Source: Stenotrophomonas lacuserhaii (lineage in GTDB: Bacteria > Pseudomonadota > Gammaproteobacteria > Xanthomonadales > Xanthomonadaceae). From it: 64,000 bases of DNA. The stretch's first letter is position 1; the number at the start of each line of letters is the position of its first letter. The stretch spans positions 45,018 to 109,017 of the forward strand of contig NZ_JACSQS010000003.1 of assembly GCF_014836545.1 (NCBI RefSeq), given 5' to 3'. Made by a program: the position numbers and the translations under genes. Under the pieces are notes generated by a model. That model saw nothing but the letters and a program-made list of their open reading frames with translations, made no database searches and was not told the DNA's origin. This document shows positions 24,588 to 33,849 of this stretch, one piece after another.

Positions 24588-24714
24588 GTAGCGCCGAAGG
24601 CAGCGGCAGGAGCCGCTGCCAACGTTGCTTGCGACGGCCCGGAGGGTGCCGGTCAGGACGACCGGCATAGCCATGCTCGGCGGATCCCTGACGCCGAGCA
24701 TGGCTCGGCGCTAC
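24588..24714. repeat. Third copy of the long repeat plus a reverse palindrome
   Basis: Positions 24588-24682 match the 2667-2760 repeat at nearly every base (GTAGCGCCGAAGGCAGCGG..), followed by a reverse GTAGCGCCGAGC..GCTCGGCG unit (24692-24714) that ends five bases before the ubiE stop codon. Confidence 0.85.
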
Positions 24715-24718
24715 CCGC

Positions 24719-25480
24719 TTACAGCTTGTAGCCTGAATGGATGGAGACGATGCCAGCCGACAGGTTCTTGTAGTGGCAGCGCTCGAAACCAGCCTCGCCC
24801 ATCATCGCCTTCAGTTCATCCTGCGGCGGATGCTTGCGGATGCTCTCGGCCAGGTACTGGTAGCTGTCCGAATCGCGCGCGAACAAGCGGCCCAGCTTCG
24901 GCAGCACCTTGAACGAGTGGAAGTCGTAGATCGGCTTGAACCAGTCCAGCGTGACTTCGGAGAACTCCAGCACGCGGGCCTGACCGCCCACCTTCAGCAC
25001 GCGATGCATTTCGCGCAGCGCAGCATCCTTGTCGGTCACGTTGCGCAGGCCGAAGGCAATGGTCACCAGGTCGAAGCTGGCATCCGGGAACGGCAGCGCC
25101 TCGGCGTTGCACTGCACGTAATCCAACCCGGCCACCAGGCCGCGGTTGGTCAGGCGATCGCGGCCGACCGACAGCATCCCAGCATTGATGTCGCCCACCA
25201 CGACGGCGCCCTCGGCCCCCACCCGCTCTTTCAACAGGGCGGCGATGTCACCGGTACCACCGGCAAGATCGAGCACGCGGTCACCCGGCTTCACCTGCGC
25301 GGTCGCCACGTAGTAGCGCTTCCACACCCGGTGCACGCCCAGGCTCATCAGGTCGTTCATCAGGTCGTAGTTGCGCGCGACCGAGGTGAAGACCTGGCCG
25401 ACCAGCTTCTGCTTGTCCTTTGCATCGACATCGCGGAAGCCGAAATGGGTAGTTCCGGACTTGTAGGGGGATTCGCTCAT
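24719..25480 (-). CDS. ubiE: Ubiquinone/menaquinone C-methyltransferase UbiE
   Basis: A 253-residue SAM-dependent methyltransferase for the C2 methylation step of ubiquinone synthesis. It contains V-L-D-L-A-G-G-T-G-D (SAM motif I), the UbiE signature Y-D-L-M-N-D-L-M-S-L-G-V-H-R-V-W-K, and F-G-L-R-N-V-T-D. The C-terminal N-L-S-A-G-I-V-S-I-H-S-G-Y-K matches the family end. The start MSESPYKSG was chosen because the longer frame upstream crosses into the divergent deaminase promoter. Confidence 0.97.
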   Translation of the reverse strand: MSESPYKSGTTHFGFRDVDAKDKQKLVGQVFTSVARNYDLMNDLMSLGVHRVWKRYYVATAQVKPGDRVLDLAGGTGDIAALLKERVGAEGAVVVGDINAGMLSVGRDRLTNRGLVAGLDYVQCNAEALPFPDASFDLVTIAFGLRNVTDKDAALREMHRVLKVGGQARVLEFSEVTLDWFKPIYDFHSFKVLPKLGRLFARDSDSYQYLAESIRKHPPQDELKAMMGEAGFERCHYKNLSAGIVSIHSGYKL

Positions 25481-25556
25481 GGACTGATTATCGCACCGCG
25501 CGGGGTCGGCGGCACCCCCTGCCCGTATCATGGCCGCCTGACTGACGGAGACCCGC

Positions 25557-26009
25557 ATGATCACCACCCCCGATTACCAGGCCCTGCTGCAGACCGCCAT
25601 CGCCGAAGCCCGCCAAGGGCTGGCAGAAGGGGGCGTGCCGATCGGCGCAGCGCTCTACCACAACGATGGACGCCTGCTCGGCTGTGGCCACAATCGCCGC
25701 GTGCAGGAAGGCGACCCATCCGTGCACGGCGAGACCGATGCGTTCCGCAAGGCCGGTCGCCAGCGCGGTTACAAGAACACCATCATGGTCACCACGCTGG
25801 CCCCCTGCTGGTACTGCAGTGGGCTGGTGCGGCAGTTCAACATCGGCACCGTGGTGGTGGGTGAATCACGCACCTTCCAGGGCGGTATCGACTGGCTGCG
25901 CGAGAGTGGCGTGAACGTCATCGACCTGGACAACCAGGAGTGCGTTGACCTGCTGGGCAACTTCATCGAGCGCCACCCGGAGATCTGGGACGAAGACATC
26001 GGCGAGTGA
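25557..26009 (+). CDS. Cytosine deaminase of the yeast Fcy1 type
   Basis: A 150-residue zinc nucleoside/nucleobase deaminase. Zinc ligands are H57-G-E59 (E59 the proton shuttle) and P83-C84-W-Y-C87. The opening E-G-G-V-P-I-G and especially the end, F-I-E-R-H-P-E-I-W-D-E-D-I-G-E, resemble yeast cytosine deaminase, whose C-terminal helix closes the active site. It would convert cytosine to uracil in the cytoplasm (pyrimidine salvage). It diverges from ubiE with 76 bases between the starts. Confidence 0.88.
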   Translation: MITTPDYQALLQTAIAEARQGLAEGGVPIGAALYHNDGRLLGCGHNRRVQEGDPSVHGETDAFRKAGRQRGYKNTIMVTTLAPCWYCSGLVRQFNIGTVVVGESRTFQGGIDWLRESGVNVIDLDNQECVDLLGNFIERHPEIWDEDIGE

Positions 26010-26180
26010 GCTTTTCCTGAATAATTCAGCGCGCAGGCAGGCATAACCGACTGAACACGCGCGCGTGGGCGGGGAAATACGACTGGGCCACGCTGATTGC
26101 ACGCAGCAATGACGCTGCGTGCACTGACTGATAGCGATGATCGGAGCTCCCCCGCCACCCTCCATGAGAAGTCAGAACCC

Positions 26181-26507
26181 ATGCGCGCAGATGCACCCAA
26201 TGTCCCTCCGGTCATCGACGTGGAAGCAGAGCTGAACTACTGGCGCCAGCGACATGCCGACGGCGCGATGGGTCCGGGATCCTTCGGTCACTTCGTGCCG
26301 TGGATCAAGTTCGCCTGTGATTCACTGATCACCCATCCCCGCGCCAGCAACGAACAGCGCGAGGAAGCGTTCCAGACCCAATACGCACTCCAGATCATGC
26401 CGCGGCTGACCGAAGCGCAGGCGCGCGCGTTCATCGAGCAGGTGTGGGACCACGTCTACGTGTCCAGCATGATCCAAAGCGCCGACCGCCCCCGGCTGAT
26501 CGCCTGA
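26181..26507 (+). CDS. Small conserved-looking protein of unknown function
   Basis: A 108-residue soluble protein without signal or membrane segment. It contains E-L-N-Y-W-R-Q-R-H and F-V-P-W-I-K-F-A-C-D and a helical C-terminal half (T-E-A-Q-A-R-A-F-I-E-Q-V-W-D-H-V-Y). The ATG at 26181 has GAGAAG about 11 bases upstream; an ATG at 26109 would add 24 residues. I do not recognise a family. It lies 94 bases before the iron-permease-family gene, from which it is separated by a decayed palindrome. Confidence 0.6.
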   Translation: MRADAPNVPPVIDVEAELNYWRQRHADGAMGPGSFGHFVPWIKFACDSLITHPRASNEQREEAFQTQYALQIMPRLTEAQARAFIEQVWDHVYVSSMIQSADRPRLIA

Positions 26508-26520
26508 CCGAATGTGGGGC

Positions 26521-26541
26521 AGCGCCGAGCAACGCTCGGCG
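26521..26541. repeat. Decayed palindrome before the iron-permease-family gene
   Basis: AGCGCCGAGCAACGCTCGGC (from 26521) keeps the arms of the GTAGCGCCGAGC family but has lost the GTAG head (GGGGCAGC instead). Confidence 0.6.
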
Positions 26542-26600
26542 AGCGCGGAGTACGGCGCGCATCGACACGACGTACACGTTGGCCGGCGTATTCATCCGGC

Positions 26601-27011
26601 ATGAGCCTCAAGTCCGTTTTCAACACCGTTGCCAAGCGCACCGCCTACGCCACGGGCACGCCGTGGACGTTCATCACCGCTGTGTCGGTCGTGGTGATCT
26701 GGGGTGTGACCGGGCCCTTGTTCGATTTCAATGACACGTGGCAGCTGGTGATCAATACCGGCACCACCATCATCACGTTCCTGATGGTGTTCCTGATCCA
26801 GCACACGCAGAACGCCGATACGGCCGCGATGCAGATCAAGCTGGACGAACTCATCCGCGTGACCGCGCACGCCAACAAACAGCTGCTGGACCTGGAAGAG
26901 CTGGACGAGGAGCGGCTGGAAGAGATCCGCAAGGAGTATGAGCGTATGGCCCGCGAAGCCGGCGATGCGCTGGAACGCGTGCGCGCGTGCCGAGGGGATG
27001 GCGAGGTCTAG
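26601..27011 (+). CDS. Low-affinity iron permease family protein
   Basis: A 136-residue inner-membrane protein of the Iron_permease (PF04120-like) group. Two transmembrane helices (about 22-40 and 46-66) are followed by a charged helical C-terminus (D-L-E-E-L-D-E-E-R-L-E-E-I). The motif N-A-D-T-A-A-M-Q-I-K-L-D-E-L-I is typical. Despite the family name, iron transport by bacterial members is not established. The start was placed at MSLKSVFN because the frame upstream is low-complexity repeat sequence. Confidence 0.82.
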   Translation: MSLKSVFNTVAKRTAYATGTPWTFITAVSVVVIWGVTGPLFDFNDTWQLVINTGTTIITFLMVFLIQHTQNADTAAMQIKLDELIRVTAHANKQLLDLEELDEERLEEIRKEYERMAREAGDALERVRACRGDGEV

Positions 27012-27012
27012 A

Positions 27013-27150
27013 GCGTGACGACCAACGGTCGTCACTACCAGTATCCGGGGTAGCGCCGAGCCATGCTCGGCGAGCGCAGCGGCAACCGCCTGACGACCAA
27101 CGGTCCTCACCCACCACGGCAAGGAGCTGACGGCCAGCGGCCGTCATTAC
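27013..27150. repeat. Palindrome cluster downstream of smeF
   Basis: Four elements: GCGTGACGACC..GGTCGTCACTAC (27013-27037), forward GTAGCGCCGAGC..GCTCGGCG (27050-27072), TGACGACC..GGTCCTCACCCACC (27090-27116) and TGACGGCC..GGCCGTCATTAC (27128-27150), plus a half unit GGTCGTCACTA near 27160. They separate convergent genes. Confidence 0.8.
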
Positions 27151-27178
27151 CGGATGCGCGGTCGTCACTATTCGAAGC

Positions 27179-28567
27179 TCAGCTGCGCTCGCGCCAGCCG
27201 CCGCCCAGCACCTTGTACAGTGTGATGCGGTTGGCCTGCTGCGCCAGCGCCGTCTGCAGCTGACTCTGCTGCGCGTTGTAGGCGGTGCGCCGCGCATCCA
27301 GCAGGGTGACGAAACTGTCCAGCCCGGCGTCATAGCGCGCCTGCGACAACTGCTCGGCCTGCGTGGCGGCCGCCAGCAGCGCCTGCTGCGAAGCCGCCTG
27401 CGCGTCCAGGCTGGTGCTCAACGCCAGTGCATCGGCGGTCTCGCGGAAGCCCACCTGGATCGACTTTTCGTACTCGGCCAGTGCGATGTCACGGTCCGCG
27501 TTCGCCACTGCCAGTCCCGCCCGCAGCTTGCCGCCCTGGAAGATCGGCAGGCTGATCGTCGGCAGGAAACTCCAGACCCGTGTGCCGCTGTCGAACAGGC
27601 CGGACAACTCGCCCGAACTGCTGCCCAGCGTGCCGGTCAGCCGTATGCTGGGGAAAAACGCAGCGCGTGCCGCACCGATGTTGGCATTGCCTGCCAGCAG
27701 GGTATGCTCGGCGGCCATGATGTCCGGGCGGCGCAGCAGCACGTCACTGGGCAGGTCGGCCGGTGGGGGCGCCAGTGCCACCAACTGCAGGTCGTTGTTG
27801 CCGGCCGGCAACAGCGCCTCGTCCACCGGGCCACCGATCAGCAGCGCCAGTGCATTGCGGTCCTGCTGCACCTGGCCCCGCAGGCGCGCGGCATCGGTAC
27901 GTGCGGTTTCCACCAGCGTACGCGTCTGCGCCAGTTCCAGCGCCGAACTTCCGCCGCGTTCGAAACGCGCCTGCGCCAGCCGCAGCGAGTCTTCGTGGCT
28001 GGCCAGGGTCGCCTCGGAAATCCGCAGCAGTTCACTGTCCGCACCGAAGGTGAGCCACGCCGTGGCGGTCTCGGCGACCAGGCTCAGCTGCGCATTGCGC
28101 CGATTGGCGGCGATGGCGAAGTATTGCTGCAGGGCCGCTTCGCTGAGGTTGCGCACGCGCCCGAACAGATCCAGCTCGAACTCGGTCACGCCCAGGCCCG
28201 CGGTGAACTGTTCGCTCACCGGCATGTCGCCGCCGCTGCGCTCCATCTGGCCCTGTACGTTCAGCGCAGGCACGCGGTCGGCGCGCTGGATGCGGTACTG
28301 GCCGCGTGCGCGCTCGACGTTGAGAACGGCCACGCGCAGGTCGCGGTTGTTGGCCAGGGCCTGTTCGATCACCTGTTGCAGGCGCGGGTCGGTGAAGAAA
28401 TCACGCCAGCCCAGGTCGGCGGCGTCGGTCGGCCGGCCCTGCCCCGCCGCGGCCGGCCACTGCGCGGGAATGGACGGCGCGACGTCAGTCCGGTCCGGGA
28501 CCAGGGAGGCACAGCCCCCCAGGCTCAGGCTGGCGATCAGCGCCAGCAGCAACGGCGTCTTGTTCAT
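27179..28567 (-). CDS. smeF: Outer-membrane channel of the SmeDEF efflux pump
   Basis: A 462-residue TolC-family (OprM/NodT type) lipoprotein with lipobox L-G-G-C (Cys19). The two homologous halves contain the usual helical tunnel repeats (for example L-A-L-L-I-G-G-P and [11 protein letters not shown]). It forms the trimeric outer-membrane duct for drugs passed on by SmeE. Its start overlaps the smeE stop by 4 bases. The gene closes the smeDEF operon and is followed by a cluster of palindromes. Confidence 0.95.
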   Translation of the reverse strand: MNKTPLLLALIASLSLGGCASLVPDRTDVAPSIPAQWPAAAGQGRPTDAADLGWRDFFTDPRLQQVIEQALANNRDLRVAVLNVERARGQYRIQRADRVPALNVQGQMERSGGDMPVSEQFTAGLGVTEFELDLFGRVRNLSEAALQQYFAIAANRRNAQLSLVAETATAWLTFGADSELLRISEATLASHEDSLRLAQARFERGGSSALELAQTRTLVETARTDAARLRGQVQQDRNALALLIGGPVDEALLPAGNNDLQLVALAPPPADLPSDVLLRRPDIMAAEHTLLAGNANIGAARAAFFPSIRLTGTLGSSSGELSGLFDSGTRVWSFLPTISLPIFQGGKLRAGLAVANADRDIALAEYEKSIQVGFRETADALALSTSLDAQAASQQALLAAATQAEQLSQARYDAGLDSFVTLLDARRTAYNAQQSQLQTALAQQANRITLYKVLGGGWRERS

Positions 28568-31500
28568 GGGGTATCACTCGACTTTGCTGCGTTGCGCAGC
28601 GTGCGGTTGAACAGCTTCTGCACCACCACGAAGAACAGCGGGATGAAGAACACGCCCAGCAGGGTGCCGGCCAGCATGCCGCCCAGTACGCCGGTGCCGA
28701 TGGCACGCTGCGCACCGGAGCCGGCGCCGGAGGCGATCGCCAGCGGCAGCACGCCCAGGCCGAAGGCCAGCGAGGTCATGATGATCGGACGCAAACGATC
28801 GCGTACCGCATGCATCGTCGCTTCGATCAGCCCGGCGCCCTTCTCCAGGTTCTCCTTGGCGAACTCCACGATCAGGATCGCGTTCTTCGATGTCAGGCCC
28901 ACCGTGGTCAGCATCGCCACCTGGAAGTAGATATCGCGCTCCAGGCCCATCAGCGTGTTGGCCAACACCGCACCGAGGATGCCCAGCGGGGCCACCAGCA
29001 GCACCGAAGTCGGCACGCTCCAGCTTTCATACAGCGCGGCCAGGCACAGGAACACGATCAGCAGCGACAGCGAGTACAGCAGCGGCGTCTGCGAGCCGGC
29101 CTGGCGCTCCTGGTAGGACAACGCGGTCCACTCGATTTCATAGCCCGGCGGCAGGTCGCGGGCGATGCGTTCGATCTCGTTCATGGCATCACCCGATGCC
29201 ACGCCGCTCGCCGGCTCGCCCTGGATCTCCATCGCCGACACGCCGTTGTAGCGTTCCAGGCGGGGCGAGCCAAAGTCCCAGCGCTTGGAAGCGAAGGCAC
29301 TGAACGGCACCATCTCACCGGCGCTGTTCTTCACCGACCACACGTTGAAGTCATCCGGATTCATGCGGAAGTCCGCATCGGACTGCACGTACACGCGCTT
29401 GACCCGGCCGCGGTCGATGAAGTCATCGATGTAGCTGCTGCCCCACGCGGTGGCCAGCGTGTTGTTGATCGAGGCCATGTTCAGGCCCAGCGCATTGGCC
29501 TTTTCCACATCGACGTCGATGCGCAGCTGCGGCGTATCTTCCTGGCCGTTGGGGCGCACGTTGGCCAGCAGCTTGCTCTGCCCGGCCGCACCCAGCAGCT
29601 GGTTGCGCGCGTTGAGCAGGGCTTCGTGCCCCTGCCCGGTATTGTCCTTCAGGAAGAAGGTGTAACCCGAGCCGATGCCCAGTTCCGGCATCGCCGGCGG
29701 CGGGAAGGCGAAGATGAAGGCATCCTTGATCTGGCCCAGCGCGCCCATCGCGCGGCCGGTGATGGCGCCCACGCTCTGTTCGTCGTCGCGGTCCTTCCAG
29801 TCCTTCAGCTTGACGAAGGCCATGCCCGCGTTCTGGCCCATGCCGGCGAAGCTGAAGCCCTGCACGGCGAAGATCGATTCGATGGCCTCGCTTTCGTTTT
29901 CCAGGAAGTGGTTTTCCAGCTTGGCCATCGCCTCCAGCGTGCGTTCCTGGGTGGCACCGACCGGCGTCTGCACCAGCGCCATCAGGATGCCCTGGTCTTC
30001 ATTGGGCAGGAACGAACTGGGCAGGCGCACGAACAGGATGCCCATCACCAGCGCCAGCCCGGCGAAGATGCCCATGAAGCGCCACGGCCGGGCGATGATG
30101 CCCTTCACCCCGCGCTGGTACTTCTCGCTGGACCTGTCGAAGCCGCGGTTGAAGCCACCGAAGAAACGACCGGACCAGCCCTTGTGGGCGACGTAGTGTT
30201 CGCCCTTCTTCAGCGGCTTGAGCATGGTGGCGCACAGAGCGGGGGTCAGCACGATCGCCACCAGCACCGACAGCCCCATCGCCGAGACGATCGTCGCCGA
30301 GAACTGCCGGTAGATCACGCCGGTGGCACCACTCATGAAGGCCATCGGCACGAACACCGCCGACAGCACCAGGCCGATGCCCACCAGCGCACCGGTGATC
30401 TGGTCCATCGACTTGCGCGTGGCTTCCAGCGGCGACAGCCCTTCTTCGGCCATGATCCGCTCGACGTTCTCCACCACCACGATGGCGTCGTCGACCAGCA
30501 GGCCGATCGCCAGCACCATCGCGAACATGGTCAGCATGTTGATGGAGAAGCCCAGCGCGGCCAGGATGCCGAACGTACCCAGCAGCACCACCGGTACCGC
30601 GATGGTGGGGATCAGCGTGGCGCGGAAGTTCTGCAGGAACAGGTACATCACCACAAACACCAGCACGATCGCTTCGATCAGGGTCTTGATCACGCCCTTG
30701 ATCGACACCTGCACGAACGGGGTGGTGTCATACGGCACCACCGATTCCAGCCCGGCCGGGAAGGTCGCCTTCATGTCTTCCAGCGCGGTACGCACGCCAT
30801 TGGCGGTGTCCAGCGCGTTGGCGCCGGTGGCCAGGGTGATGGCGATGCCGGTGGACGGCTTGCCGTTGTAACGGGTGACGAAGTCGTAGCTTTCCGCACC
30901 CAGTTCCACGCGGGCTACGTCACCCAGGCGCAGCTCGCTGCCATCGGTGCCGCCGCGCACCAGGATGTTGCGGAACTGCTCCGGAGTCTGCAGGCGGTCC
31001 TGCGCATTGATGGTGGCATTGAGCTGCTGACCTTTAACCGACGGCGCACCGCCGAGCTGGCCGATCGCCACCTGGGCGTTCTGCGCGGTGATCGCCGCGG
31101 TGACTTCATCCACCGACAGCTTGTAGGTGTGCAGCTTGTTCGGGTCCAGCCAGATGCGCATGGCGTACTTGCCGCCGAACACCTGGATGTTGCCCACGCC
31201 GGGCACCCGGCTCAACGGATCGACGACATTGGAGCCGACGAAGTCGGAGATGTCGTTGGCATCCATGCTGCCATCGTTGGACACAAAGCCGATCACCTGC
31301 AGGAAGCCGCTGCTGGACTTGGCCACGTTGATGCCCTGCCGCTGCACTTCCTGCGGCAGCAGCGGCATGGCCAGCTGCAGCTTGTTCTGTACCTGCACCT
31401 GGGCGATGTCCGGGTTGGTACCTGATTCGAAGGTCAGGGTGATGGTGGCCTGGCCGTTGGCCGAGCTGTTGGAGGAGAAGTAGATCAGCCCGTCGAGGCC

Positions 31501-31710
31501 TTTCATGTTCTGCTCGATGATCTGGGTCACCGAGTCTTCGACCACCTTGGCCGAAGCACCTGGATAGGTCGCGGAGATCTCGACCGCCGGCGGTGCCACT
31601 TCCGGGTACATGGACACCGGAAGGTTGATCACCGCCAGTGCACCGGCGAGCATGATGATGATCGCGATCACCCACGCGAAGATGGGTCGATCAATGAAGA
31701 AACGTGCCAT
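28564..31710 (-). CDS. smeE: RND multidrug efflux transporter SmeE
   Basis: A 1048-residue proton-driven HAE1-type RND pump of the inner membrane, equal in length to AcrB. It starts [14 protein letters not shown] and carries the proton-relay Asp pair in [14 protein letters not shown]. Twelve membrane helices and two large periplasmic loops are visible. In S. maltophilia SmeE exports quinolones, tetracyclines, chloramphenicol and other compounds. It lies 12 bases after smeD and overlaps smeF. Confidence 0.97.
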   Translation of the reverse strand: MARFFIDRPIFAWVIAIIIMLAGALAVINLPVSMYPEVAPPAVEISATYPGASAKVVEDSVTQIIEQNMKGLDGLIYFSSNSSANGQATITLTFESGTNPDIAQVQVQNKLQLAMPLLPQEVQRQGINVAKSSSGFLQVIGFVSNDGSMDANDISDFVGSNVVDPLSRVPGVGNIQVFGGKYAMRIWLDPNKLHTYKLSVDEVTAAITAQNAQVAIGQLGGAPSVKGQQLNATINAQDRLQTPEQFRNILVRGGTDGSELRLGDVARVELGAESYDFVTRYNGKPSTGIAITLATGANALDTANGVRTALEDMKATFPAGLESVVPYDTTPFVQVSIKGVIKTLIEAIVLVFVVMYLFLQNFRATLIPTIAVPVVLLGTFGILAALGFSINMLTMFAMVLAIGLLVDDAIVVVENVERIMAEEGLSPLEATRKSMDQITGALVGIGLVLSAVFVPMAFMSGATGVIYRQFSATIVSAMGLSVLVAIVLTPALCATMLKPLKKGEHYVAHKGWSGRFFGGFNRGFDRSSEKYQRGVKGIIARPWRFMGIFAGLALVMGILFVRLPSSFLPNEDQGILMALVQTPVGATQERTLEAMAKLENHFLENESEAIESIFAVQGFSFAGMGQNAGMAFVKLKDWKDRDDEQSVGAITGRAMGALGQIKDAFIFAFPPPAMPELGIGSGYTFFLKDNTGQGHEALLNARNQLLGAAGQSKLLANVRPNGQEDTPQLRIDVDVEKANALGLNMASINNTLATAWGSSYIDDFIDRGRVKRVYVQSDADFRMNPDDFNVWSVKNSAGEMVPFSAFASKRWDFGSPRLERYNGVSAMEIQGEPASGVASGDAMNEIERIARDLPPGYEIEWTALSYQERQAGSQTPLLYSLSLLIVFLCLAALYESWSVPTSVLLVAPLGILGAVLANTLMGLERDIYFQVAMLTTVGLTSKNAILIVEFAKENLEKGAGLIEATMHAVRDRLRPIIMTSLAFGLGVLPLAIASGAGSGAQRAIGTGVLGGMLAGTLLGVFFIPLFFVVVQKLFNRTLRNAAKSSDTP

Positions 31711-31722
31711 GGAGTTCTCCGC

Positions 31723-32952
31723 TTACTGCGCGTCGGTGCCGGCCGGAGCCTGGGCGGGTGCGGCGGCGCCGGCTGACGCTGCGGCCGGGGCGGCGGCCTG
31801 CGGGGCGGCCGGCCTGGCCGGCTCGCTGCCCTTCTCGGCAGCCTGCACCGGCATGTCCGGCGCGATCTTCTGCAGCCCTTCGACGATCACCTTGTCGCCG
31901 GCCTGCAGGCCGTCTTCCACCAGCCACTTGTCACCCAGTGCGCGGCTCACTTTGACGGGGCGCACTTCCACCTTGCCGTCCTTGTTGACCACCATCGCAC
32001 TGGTATCGCCCTTTGCATCGCGGGCGATGCCCTGCATCGGCACCAGCACGGCGCCATTGCGCACGCCGCCGCCGATCACCGCGCGCACGTACATGCCCGG
32101 CATCAGCACGCCTTCGGGGTTGGCCACCTTGACCCGCAGGCCGTAGCTGCCGGTGGTCGGATCCACGCTCACTTCGGAGAACTCCAGCGTGCCCTGCTGG
32201 TCGAAGGTGCTGCCATCGTCCAGCAGGATGGTGACCGGCAGGGTCTGGTTGTCCTGCAGGCGGCCGGCAGCCAGTTCGCGGCGCAGCTGCAGCAGCTCGG
32301 CGGCGGACTGGGTCAGGTCCACGTAGATCGGGTCCAGCTGCTGCACGGTGGCCAGCGCTTCGGTCTGGGCGGCACTGACCAGCGCGCCCTGGGTAACTGA
32401 TGACTTGCCGATGCGGCCGCTGATCGGCGCGGTTATGCGCGCGTAACCCAGCGTCACATTGGCGGCATCCAGCGAGGCCTTGGCAGCTCCTACATCGGCT
32501 TCGGCCTGCTTCTGCGCGGCGATCGCGTTTTCCAGGTCCTGCTTGCTGACCGCATCCACTTTGGCCAGTTCGGTGATGCGCGCCGCGCTCAGCTTGGAGG
32601 CATTGGCGGTGGCTTCGGCACGGGCCAGCTGGGCACGCGCATTGTTGGATTGCGCGCGGTAGCTGGCATCGTCGATCTGGTACAGCGGCTGGCCTTCGGT
32701 CACCAGGCTGCCTTCGGTGAACAGGCGCTTGCCGACGATGCCGTTGACCTGCGGCCGCACTTCGGCGACCAGGAAGGCGGTGGTGCGGCCGGGCAGTTCG
32801 CGGGTCAGCGACACCGATTCGGCCTTCAGGGTGACCACGGTGACCTGGCCGGGGCCCTGCTGTTGGGGCTGGTCATCGCCACCGCCACAGGCGGCCACGA
32901 TCGCGGCGATGGCCAACGACAAGGCAAGGGGACGAATACGGGACAGGAGCAT
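31723..32952 (-). CDS. smeD: Periplasmic adaptor SmeD
   Basis: A 409-residue membrane-fusion lipoprotein (V-A-A-C, Cys22) that joins SmeE to SmeF. It shows the split lipoyl domain (V-R-P-Q-V-N-G-I-V and A-R-I-T-A-P-I-S-G-R-I-G), a helical hairpin between the halves, and beta-barrel segments. The C-terminal 40 residues are an Ala/Pro-rich tail. It is the first gene of the operon. A GTAG palindrome lies in its untranslated leader and the SmeT operator lies about 110 bases upstream. Confidence 0.96.
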   Translation of the reverse strand: MLLSRIRPLALSLAIAAIVAACGGGDDQPQQQGPGQVTVVTLKAESVSLTRELPGRTTAFLVAEVRPQVNGIVGKRLFTEGSLVTEGQPLYQIDDASYRAQSNNARAQLARAEATANASKLSAARITELAKVDAVSKQDLENAIAAQKQAEADVGAAKASLDAANVTLGYARITAPISGRIGKSSVTQGALVSAAQTEALATVQQLDPIYVDLTQSAAELLQLRRELAAGRLQDNQTLPVTILLDDGSTFDQQGTLEFSEVSVDPTTGSYGLRVKVANPEGVLMPGMYVRAVIGGGVRNGAVLVPMQGIARDAKGDTSAMVVNKDGKVEVRPVKVSRALGDKWLVEDGLQAGDKVIVEGLQKIAPDMPVQAAEKGSEPARPAAPQAAAPAAASAGAAAPAQAPAGTDAQ

Positions 32953-32980
32953 GGGGGAGGGTCTCGATGGCAGGAATCCG

Positions 32981-33003
32981 GTAGCGCCGAGCCATGCTCG
33001 GCG
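32981..33003 (+). repeat. GTAG palindrome in the smeD leader
   Basis: GTAGCGCCGAGC..GCTCGGCG lies 29-51 bases upstream of the smeD start and downstream of the predicted promoter, so it is transcribed as part of the smeDEF mRNA leader and should fold into a hairpin. Confidence 0.8.
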
Positions 33004-33060
33004 GCCGTGGGCCCGCTGCGCTTCCAGGCGCGCCGGGACCCTCGGCAATCATGGGCAGGA

Positions 33061-33100
33061 AATATACATACATGACTGTTTGTTTGTAAAGCGGTATGAT
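33061..33100. promoter_or_regulatory. smeT-smeD divergent promoters with SmeT operator
   Basis: The sequence TACATACATGACTG followed by TTTGTTTGTAAA (33065-33090) corresponds to the pseudo-palindromic SmeT operator known from S. maltophilia. For smeD (minus), -35 TTTACA (33085-33090) and -10 TATATT (33061-33066) are 18 bases apart. For smeT (plus), -35 ATGACT (33072-33077) and -10 TATGAT (33095-33100) are 17 bases apart. Both promoters overlap the operator, so SmeT should repress both transcripts. Confidence 0.8.
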
Positions 33101-33129
33101 TCGTTGATATTTCGCGCAACTTCTGAGCA

Positions 33130-33780
33130 ATGGCCCGAAAGACCAAAGAGGAAACCCAGGCGACCCGCGAAGGGATCCTCGACGCCGCCGAATCCTGTTT
33201 CCATGAGCACGGGGTAGCCCGCACCACGCTGGAGATGATCGGTGCGCGCGCCGGCTACACGCGCGGCGCGGTGTACTGGCACTTCAAGAACAAGATCGAC
33301 GTGCTGGCTGCGGTGATCGAGCGCGTGCGCCTGCCCTTCATGCAGGAACTCGACCGCGCCGCCACCGAGTCACGCGACACCCCGGTGCTGGATCTGCGCT
33401 CGGTGATCCTGGGTTCGCTGATCGACCTGGCGCAGGACGAACGGCTGCGCAACACCATGGAGATCATGCTGCGCAGTGATTCATCGGCCGACAGCAAAGT
33501 GTTGGCCGACCTGCAGCAGGAAGGGTTCCGCGATGGGCTGGAGCGCATGGCGCGCGCCCTGCGCCGGGCCGCGCAACTGGGCCAGCTCAAGCCCGGGGCG
33601 AACCCCGAAGTGGCCGCGCGGATGCTGCACGCCACGGTACTGGGCGTGCTGCACGGGGCGATGGTGGAACCGGAACTGATGGACATCCGCCGCGATGGGA
33701 TGCTGGCGCTGGACATGACGCTGGCGGCGTATGTCAAAGAAGGCGTATTCGAGGCGGGCAGCGCGCCGGCGCCGCTGTAG
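33130..33780 (+). CDS. smeT: TetR-family repressor SmeT of the efflux operon
   Basis: A 216-residue TetR/AcrR regulator with the helix-turn-helix at about 34-56 (T-L-E-M-I-G-A-R-A-G-Y-T-R-G-A-V-Y-W-H-F) and a ligand-binding C-terminal domain. The first 40 residues (M-A-R-K-T-K-E) and the stretch V-L-G-V-L-H-G-A-M-V-E-P-E-L-M-D are as in SmeT. Loss of SmeT function causes SmeDEF overproduction in S. maltophilia. The stop codon lies within GTAGTGCTGACC, which resembles the head of a GTAG palindrome. Confidence 0.95.
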   Translation: MARKTKEETQATREGILDAAESCFHEHGVARTTLEMIGARAGYTRGAVYWHFKNKIDVLAAVIERVRLPFMQELDRAATESRDTPVLDLRSVILGSLIDLAQDERLRNTMEIMLRSDSSADSKVLADLQQEGFRDGLERMARALRRAAQLGQLKPGANPEVAARMLHATVLGVLHGAMVEPELMDIRRDGMLALDMTLAAYVKEGVFEAGSAPAPL

Positions 33781-33849
33781 TGCTGACCGCGGCCGCGCGC
33801 CCCTTGGCGGGATGCGGCCTGCGAAGCCGCGTCACCGTCCCCTGCCCCG

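Noticed and set aside
28810..31425. An 871-codon plus-strand frame opposite smeE
   Set aside because: It is antisense to a complete RND transporter; the translation is dominated by His, Gln and Arg.
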